The position numbers and the translations under genes were made by a program. Shown here piece by piece: positions 58,349 to 64,000 of a stretch of 64,000 bases of DNA. Source of the DNA: Sporocytophaga sp. (GTDB lineage: Bacteria; Bacteroidota; Bacteroidia; Cytophagales; Cytophagaceae); assembly GCA_024707265.1 (NCBI GenBank), contig JANQAB010000003.1:310001-374000 (forward strand). Reading direction: 5' to 3'. Position 1 is the stretch's first letter, and each line of letters opens with the position of its first letter. The notes under the pieces are model-generated. The model was not told the origin of the DNA. It searched no databases and saw nothing but the letters and a program-made list of their open reading frames with translations.

Positions 58349-60469
58349 ATGTGGGAGATACAATTTTTACTTGAATATATTAGAAAAACAAGAGTATCGG
58401 CAGGCCTTAATATCATTTCAGGGCTATTCGCTGTAATTTGTTTTATTGGCGATCTAAATGCGGGTTCCAGAAATCCAATCGTTATTACTGATAACAGATT
58501 TGATTATTCCATATCCGAAAGGCATTTTTCAATTATAGAAGATCTTTCAGGCAGGCTTACCTATGAAAACTTTACAGATCCTGCAATATCTTCGCTTCTT
58601 ACATTTCCTAAAAAACAGAAACTGTATAACAATAATCCCTCTTCTGCTTACTGGATTAATACAGAAATTCAATTTAAAGCATATCAGAAAACCAAGTGGA
58701 TACTGGAAGTCCTGGCAATTCACACGGAAGAAGTTGATCTCTATCTTTTTGAAGATGGAAAATTAATCGAATTCCGGAAAACCGGTGAAAAATATTCTTT
58801 TTATGAAAGAGACTATCCAACCAAAAATATCATTTTTGATCTTCCTTTTAAAGCAAACCACAATTACCAACTCCTGTTAAGGCTAAAATCTCAACATCAT
58901 GTACCTTTTCAGTTTAAGATAAGAAGCCAACAGCATTTCTCATATTATTCTACCCATGAGTATCTATATCTTGGCATTTATTATGGAATTTTAATTATCA
59001 TAACTTTATATAACGCTTTAATTTATACAAGCACCAAGGAAAAGGTTTATCTGTATTACGTGATATATGTACTCACCGCTATCCTTCTTTCCCTTACAGA
59101 AGATGGCTTCGGGTTTCAATTTATATGGAAGAACTACCCTGAAGTAATTCCTTACTTATATAAGTATATCGCCCCTTCATTATTCCTGTGCAGTTCTGTA
59201 TTCTATTTTGATTCTTTTATGGGATTAAAAAGAAGATTTCCTGCAATAAGACTTGTGGTTTTCGGAACAGTTGCGATCTATTTCCTTTTCTTTTCGCTGA
59301 ACTTTATTTATATAAAATTCAATTTCCCTTCTTATATCTTTTATGCAATTCCATTTCTTGTAGTCCTATGCTGTACGCTATACATGGCTATAAGAAGCTA
59401 TTATCCTGCAAGAATATTTATTATTGCATATACATTTATTTGTGTGAGTATCATTATTAAAATACTGCAGGTTCTATCTATTGTAAAGCCCAATATACTC
59501 ACAACCTATAGCTTCAACTACGGTATCACGTTTGAAGTTGTATTACTTTCATTTGCTCTTGCTGACAGGTTCCGCACAATTAAAAGGGAAAAGGAACGCG
59601 CACAAAAAGCAATGATTCAGGAATTGAAAGAAAACCAGGTCTTAAAAGATCAGCTCATTCTTGAATACAAAAAAAATGAAGCATTAAATGAAAAAATCAC
59701 AAAAGAGCTGGAAGCACAGGTAGCGGAGAGAACCAGAGAGCTTCAGGAGAAAAATATTGAGCTGGACACTTTTGTATTCAAAGCATCTCATGATATTAAA
59801 GGACCTTTAAAGTCAATTATCGCTTTGACAAAAATTGGAATGAAAGATATACAGGACCCTGCAGCAGAGCCTTATATGCAGCATATCCTCAAGAGTTCTG
59901 AAAAGCTTGACAAGCTTCTGTTTGATCTTCTTTCCATTACAAAAGTAAAAAAGACAAATCTGGCCTATGAAATGATAGACCTTGGTACATTGGTGGCAGA
60001 TGCTTTATCAAGCTTTAAAAATTTTCCGGAGTTCGCATCTATGGCATTTGATATACGGATAAATGATACCATCAAATTTTATTCAGATAAAAACCTGATT
60101 AAATCTATCATTCAAAACCTGATTGAAAATCCTATTAAATACAGAGATTCCAATAAATACGAAAGCTTTCTGAAAATAGAAATTGAATGTACTGAAGAGG
60201 AAGCAAGACTCATATTTACAGATAATGGATTAGGAATAGCTCCGGAGTATCACACGAAAATTTTTGAAATGTTTTGCAAAGCAAACGAAAATTCAAATGG
60301 TACAGGACTTGGTCTTTATATTGTAAAAATTGCTTTGGAAAAGCTAAACGGAAAAATAACATTGCTAAGTGAGCTTGGAAAGGGCTCTTGTTTTTCTGTT
60401 GTAATACCTAATCCCAAAAACATTAATGTTCCCACAGAACATAAAGAAGTCATTCATCATAAGAATTAA
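58349..60469 (+). CDS. 7TMR-DISM histidine kinase
   Basis: A 706-residue sensor kinase. A signal or anchor segment is followed by a 7TMR-DISMED2 extracellular domain (about residues 45-190, with SAYWINTEIQFKA and LLLRLKSQHHVPFQFKI). Seven membrane helices follow at about 205-405 (GIYYGILIIITLYNALIY). Then come a coiled coil, HisKA (FVFKASHDIKGPLKSI, His present) and HATPase (NLIENPIKYRD, FTDNGLGIAP, GTGLGLYIVK). The N-box Asn pattern is slightly altered (ENPIKY for NALKY). It senses an unknown ligand, likely a sugar or other small molecule. Confidence 0.92.
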   Translation: MWEIQFLLEYIRKTRVSAGLNIISGLFAVICFIGDLNAGSRNPIVITDNRFDYSISERHFSIIEDLSGRLTYENFTDPAISSLLTFPKKQKLYNNNPSSAYWINTEIQFKAYQKTKWILEVLAIHTEEVDLYLFEDGKLIEFRKTGEKYSFYERDYPTKNIIFDLPFKANHNYQLLLRLKSQHHVPFQFKIRSQQHFSYYSTHEYLYLGIYYGILIIITLYNALIYTSTKEKVYLYYVIYVLTAILLSLTEDGFGFQFIWKNYPEVIPYLYKYIAPSLFLCSSVFYFDSFMGLKRRFPAIRLVVFGTVAIYFLFFSLNFIYIKFNFPSYIFYAIPFLVVLCCTLYMAIRSYYPARIFIIAYTFICVSIIIKILQVLSIVKPNILTTYSFNYGITFEVVLLSFALADRFRTIKREKERAQKAMIQELKENQVLKDQLILEYKKNEALNEKITKELEAQVAERTRELQEKNIELDTFVFKASHDIKGPLKSIIALTKIGMKDIQDPAAEPYMQHILKSSEKLDKLLFDLLSITKVKKTNLAYEMIDLGTLVADALSSFKNFPEFASMAFDIRINDTIKFYSDKNLIKSIIQNLIENPIKYRDSNKYESFLKIEIECTEEEARLIFTDNGLGIAPEYHTKIFEMFCKANENSNGTGLGLYIVKIALEKLNGKITLLSELGKGSCFSVVIPNPKNINVPTEHKEVIHHKN

Positions 60470-60486
60470 TAAGATAAATGACTTCT
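60445..60486 (+). terminator. Hairpin overlapping the 3' end of the DISM kinase
   Basis: AGAAGTCATT / AATGACTTCT, a perfect 10-base stem with a 22-base loop, between convergent genes. Confidence 0.5.
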
Positions 60487-60501
60487 CTTACTATATGAAT
60501 T

Positions 60502-62505
60502 CTAATAGAAATATCTTACAAAAGCTTCTATAGCTTCGTATTCAGGCAAGCCTAACTTGTTGTAGAGGTCTGCTGTCGCTTTATTTCTTTCTTCTGCCCT
60601 CTGCCAGAATTCCCGGGAGTCAGATCCTTGAAATACTACACCGTCTTTCTGAGACTGATGTTTGAAAATTCCGTATCTCTTTCTCAATACCTGATCAGGA
60701 CTCATTGGGACTGCCATTTCTATCTGATGAACATCCCACTCCTGCCATGCACCTCTGTAAAGCCACAACCAACAATCTTTGATCCAGTCCTGATTTTCAG
60801 GATCATTTTTTAATCTCCTGAGGGCTTCAAAAACAGCATCGAGACATACCTTATGGGTGCCATGCGGATCTGCCAGATCGCCCGCAGCATATATCTGGTG
60901 GGGCTTGATCTGTTTTATCAAATCTACCGTCAGTTGTATATCTTCTTCCCCCAGAGGTTTCTTCTGAACCATTCCTGTTTCATAGAAAGGAAGATTCATG
61001 AAATGTACATTACTATCAGGAATACCAACAAACCTGCAGGTTGCTTTGGCTTCGGAAATCCTTATCAATCCCTTTATCTGTCTTACTTCATCAATATCCT
61101 TTTCACTTTGCTTTTTATTCTTCAGGAACTCTCTGGCATTTTGATAAATAGCATCTATCTCTGAGTTGTTCAACCCAAACTTCTGGTCAAAACCTGTAAC
61201 AAAATCAGCATACCTGAGTGCTTCTTCATCAGATACAGCGATATTTCCTGAGGTCTGGTAAGCTACATGAACATCATGTCCCTGATCCTGAAGTCTCATA
61301 AATGTTCCACCCATAGAGATGATATCATCATCGGGGTGCGGACTAAAGATTAGTACCCTTTTAACAGGTGGTAAAGCCCTCTCAGGTCTCATACTGTCAT
61401 CCGCATTTGGCTTACCTCCCGGCCAACCAGTGATGGTATTCTGCAACTGATTAAATACGTCCAGATTTATATCATAAGCAGGGCCTTGCTGCGCCACAAG
61501 TTCTCCCATCCCATTATCATTGTAATCTTTATCTGTAAGCTTGAGGATAGGCTTTTTCAAATATACAGCAAGACCTGTTACAGCTTTCTTAATAAGCCTT
61601 TTATCCCAGATACAGGTATCGACAAGCCATGGCGTTTTAACACGAGTAAGTTCTGCCGCAGAGGCTTCATCCAGGATAAAAGTAGCATGAGGGTGATTTT
61701 GCAGGTAGGAAGCTGGAACTTGTTCTGAAACCAGACCTTCTATAGAAGCTTTTACTATTCTGCTTTTATGCTCTCCAAGCGCCATAGCCATCACTCTTTT
61801 TGCATGGAGAATAGTTGATACACCAAGTGTAATAGCTGTCCTTGGCACATTATGCAACCCGTTGAATTCCTGAGAAGCAACAGCACGAGTGCTGTGATCC
61901 AAGGCTACCAGTCTTGCTTTACTGTTGATTGTCGAGCCAGGTTCATTAAACCCAATGTGCCCGTTCCCTCCTATTCCCAATAGCTGAAAATCGATACCTC
62001 CGTGCATTTCAATTCTGCTTTCATAGTCCCGACAAAAAGAAGCGATTTTTTCTTTACTCAGCGTGCCATCAGGAATATAGCAGTTCTCGGGAAGTATATC
62101 TACATGATTGAACAGCTGCTCTTTCATAAACCTCACATAGCTATGCAGAGAGTCTGGCTGCATTGGATAGTATTCATCCAGATTAAATGTAATTACATTT
62201 TTAAAGCTTAATCCCTCTTCTCTATGCATACGGATAAGCTCCTTGTAAACACCTTTGGGTGTTGAACCAGTAGCCAGTCCAAGTATACATGGTTTATTCA
62301 GCATCTGCTTGCTTCGAATAATCTGTGCTATTTCAATAGCTACAACTTTTGAAGCAATTCCTGAATTGGAATAAATTTCTGTCGGAATCTTTTCAAATCG
62401 TTTAGACAACTCTGAATCAGGTATTAAGACAGTCATTTTATCATTACTGTTCAGTATAACATTTTCTGAACTGATAGTAGATCCTTTTACTGAAGCCTCA
62501 CTCAT
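60502..62505 (-). CDS. nagB: Glucosamine-6-phosphate deaminase fused to PIG-L deacetylase
   Basis: A 667-residue two-domain protein. Residues about 35-300 are NagB: GLATGSTPKGVYKELIRM, FNLDEYYPM and GIGGNGHIGFNEPG. Residues about 385-660 are a PIG-L/LmbE deacetylase: IFSPHPDDDIISMGG with the metal-binding HPDD, and a later DPHGTHKVC. Such fusions are known in Bacteroidota. NagB converts glucosamine-6-P to fructose-6-P and ammonia. The PIG-L part may deacetylate the N-acetyl precursor, replacing NagA; that is inference. Confidence 0.92.
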   Translation of the reverse strand: MSEASVKGSTISSENVILNSNDKMTVLIPDSELSKRFEKIPTEIYSNSGIASKVVAIEIAQIIRSKQMLNKPCILGLATGSTPKGVYKELIRMHREEGLSFKNVITFNLDEYYPMQPDSLHSYVRFMKEQLFNHVDILPENCYIPDGTLSKEKIASFCRDYESRIEMHGGIDFQLLGIGGNGHIGFNEPGSTINSKARLVALDHSTRAVASQEFNGLHNVPRTAITLGVSTILHAKRVMAMALGEHKSRIVKASIEGLVSEQVPASYLQNHPHATFILDEASAAELTRVKTPWLVDTCIWDKRLIKKAVTGLAVYLKKPILKLTDKDYNDNGMGELVAQQGPAYDINLDVFNQLQNTITGWPGGKPNADDSMRPERALPPVKRVLIFSPHPDDDIISMGGTFMRLQDQGHDVHVAYQTSGNIAVSDEEALRYADFVTGFDQKFGLNNSEIDAIYQNAREFLKNKKQSEKDIDEVRQIKGLIRISEAKATCRFVGIPDSNVHFMNLPFYETGMVQKKPLGEEDIQLTVDLIKQIKPHQIYAAGDLADPHGTHKVCLDAVFEALRRLKNDPENQDWIKDCWLWLYRGAWQEWDVHQIEMAVPMSPDQVLRKRYGIFKHQSQKDGVVFQGSDSREFWQRAEERNKATADLYNKLGLPEYEAIEAFVRYFY

Positions 62506-62593
62506 ATCAATACCGTTTTTTCTTTTACCCTATTTGAACCGTATTCTTTAAGTTAAGTTTGCTATTGATGAATACTATTGAAGGAAGTTTTCC

Positions 62594-64000
62594 TTATCCT
62601 TTTAATGGTACCAAAGCGCCCTTCTTAATTTCTTCAACTACTCCCGGGTCCAGCAAAGTAGAAATATCTCCCAGATTAGAAACATCACCTTCAGCAATCT
62701 TTCTTAAGATCCTTCTCATTATTTTACCAGACCTGGTTTTAGGTAATCCCCTTACGATCTGAATTTTATCAGGTTTCGCAATGGGACCAATTATTCTTGT
62801 AATGGTTGCCAGGATGCTTTGTCTTATCTTCTCATGATCCTGATCTATATCTTCACATATTACAAAAGCATATATGCCCTGTCCTTTAATATCATGCGGA
62901 TAACCTACCACAGCAGATTCAATGACAGCCTCATCTTCATTGATTGCATTTTCCACTTCTGCTGTTCCCATTCTGTGACCCGAAACGTTTATCACATCAT
63001 CAACCCTGCCCAGTATTCGATAATAACCATCTTCATCGCGACGGCATCCGTCACCGGTGAAGTAAAGATTTTTATAGGTTGAAAAGTATGTCTGACGACA
63101 ACGCTCATGGTCTCCATAAGTCGTTCTTATGATTGAAGGCCATGGAAATTTTATGCACAGATTACCCTCTACGTTGTTACCTTCAAGCTCCTTACCTTCA
63201 CTATCAATAATCACAGGCTGTATGCCAGGCAATGGTAGTGTTGCATAAGAAGGTTTTGTTTTAGTAATGCCTGCTAACGGAGAAATAAGAATACCTCCTG
63301 TTTCTGTCTGCCACCAGGTGTCCACTATCGGACAATTGTTTTTCCCCACATGATCATCATACCAGTGCCATGCTTCTTCATTGATAGGTTCTCCCACAGA
63401 ACCAAGCACTTTCAGACTCTCAAGTTTGAAAGGCGTAACATGCTCAAGTCCACAAGCCATCAAAGATCTTATAGCCGTCGGAGCGGTATAAAAATGTGTC
63501 ACCTTATATTTTTCAATAACTTCCCAGAACCTTCCCGGTGTCGGGTATGTAGGAATACCTTCAAACAAAACACTGGTAACACCTGCCAGCAGAGGTCCGT
63601 AAACGATATAAGTGTGGCCGGTAATCCATCCGATATCTGCAGTGCTCCAGTAAATACTGTCATTTTCGCACTGAAACACATTACTGAAAGAGTATTCCGA
63701 ATACACCATGTACCCTGCTGTGGTATGAACAACGCCTTTGGGCTTACCAGTAGAACCTGAGGTATATAAAATGAAGAGCGGATCTTCGCTTTCTACTGCT
63801 TCAGCTTTATGTTCAGGACTGGCTTTTTCCATTAACTCATTCCACCAAAGATCTCTGGAGGATTTCATTTTTACGGGTTGACCAGTACGCTTATATACAA
63901 TTACATTCTTCACTCCCGGGCTATTTTCCAGTGCTTCATCCACAATATCTTTAATAGCAATGGTTTTATTCCCTCTGACCGAACCATCTGAAGTGATGAC
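62594..64000 (-). CDS. acs: Acetyl-CoA synthetase, 5' part outside window
   Basis: The frame is open to the window edge, so the N-terminus (roughly the first 170-190 residues) is missing; 468 residues and the stop are visible. Motifs: FILYTSGSTGKPKGVVHTTA (adenylation P-loop), WWQTETGG, GDGCRRDEDGYYRILGRVDD, NVSGHRMGTAEVE and the regulatory lysine region KTRSGKIMRRILRK. The enzyme makes acetyl-CoA from acetate, ATP and CoA. The lysine suggests control by acetylation. It follows nagB's upstream side by 88 bases on the same strand and may be in one unit. Confidence 0.93.
   Translation of the reverse strand, partial: VITSDGSVRGNKTIAIKDIVDEALENSPGVKNVIVYKRTGQPVKMKSSRDLWWNELMEKASPEHKAEAVESEDPLFILYTSGSTGKPKGVVHTTAGYMVYSEYSFSNVFQCENDSIYWSTADIGWITGHTYIVYGPLLAGVTSVLFEGIPTYPTPGRFWEVIEKYKVTHFYTAPTAIRSLMACGLEHVTPFKLESLKVLGSVGEPINEEAWHWYDDHVGKNNCPIVDTWWQTETGGILISPLAGITKTKPSYATLPLPGIQPVIIDSEGKELEGNNVEGNLCIKFPWPSIIRTTYGDHERCRQTYFSTYKNLYFTGDGCRRDEDGYYRILGRVDDVINVSGHRMGTAEVENAINEDEAVIESAVVGYPHDIKGQGIYAFVICEDIDQDHEKIRQSILATITRIIGPIAKPDKIQIVRGLPKTRSGKIMRRILRKIAEGDVSNLGDISTLLDPGVVEEIKKGALVPLKG

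Noticed and set aside
1..64000. CRISPR arrays, insertion sequences, tRNA or rRNA genes
   Set aside because: No regularly spaced repeats, transposase motifs or cloverleaf sequences were seen in any intergenic region.

Overview
The window is about 64 kb of AT-rich chromosomal DNA from a member of the Bacteroidota, most likely a Cytophagales-type gliding bacterium. This is inferred from family content: a secreted protein ending in a gliding-motility (type IX secretion) type C-terminal region, DUF3078, a CzcA pump fused to a TolC-like outer-membrane component, DUF4136, many 7TM/PAS histidine kinases, and promoter-like elements of the TTG-N18-20-TAnnTTTG kind. No rRNA, tRNA, insertion sequence, prophage or CRISPR array was seen.

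Layout. 1-5.2 kb: a large secreted delta-60/GEVED protein cut by the window edge, a membrane histidine kinase, a beta-barrel candidate and a small protein. 5.5-11.7 kb: COG0523 GTPase, DUF3078 protein, CNNM/CorC protein, a decayed universal stress protein gene and an MFS transporter. 11.7-20.4 kb: a multi-PAS kinase with its membrane part in a separate frame, a STAS-like protein, an XRE regulator, an SDR, an acyltransferase and an aldehyde dehydrogenase. 20.5-30.1 kb: a leftward heavy-metal cluster (TonB receptor, lipoprotein, two small His-containing proteins, CzcA-TolC fusion, CzcB). 30.3-33.4 kb: a Mla-type lipid transport operon plus a lipocalin. 33.5-41.6 kb: stress protein, TreT-like glycosyltransferase, DUF2238 protein, PAS kinase, uncharacterised genes, SDR and Crp/Fnr regulator. 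42-46.1 kb: a complete Anbu (ancestral proteasome-like peptidase) operon: circularly permuted ATP-grasp, alpha-E protein, transglutaminase-like protein and Anbu, ending in a terminator and preceded by a nested inverted repeat. 46-55 kb: lipoproteins, barrel protein, COG4529 oxidoreductase, CPA2 antiporter, four-helix Cys-rich copper-binding protein, FkbM methyltransferase and polysaccharide deacetylase. 55-64 kb: TPR protein, a phytoene-synthase-like protein without its aspartate motifs next to an IPP isomerase, a 7TMR-DISM kinase, NagB-PIG-L fusion and acetyl-CoA synthetase (cut by the window edge).

Two points stand out. First, at least ten genes are interrupted by single-base length changes in homopolymers of 4-7 bases; correcting one base in each run restores a full-length protein with an exact codon count. 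This looks more like consensus error than biology, and merged coordinates are given here. Second, the most interesting functional units are the Anbu operon with its upstream palindrome, and the apparently catalytically dead phytoene synthase homologue coupled to idi.
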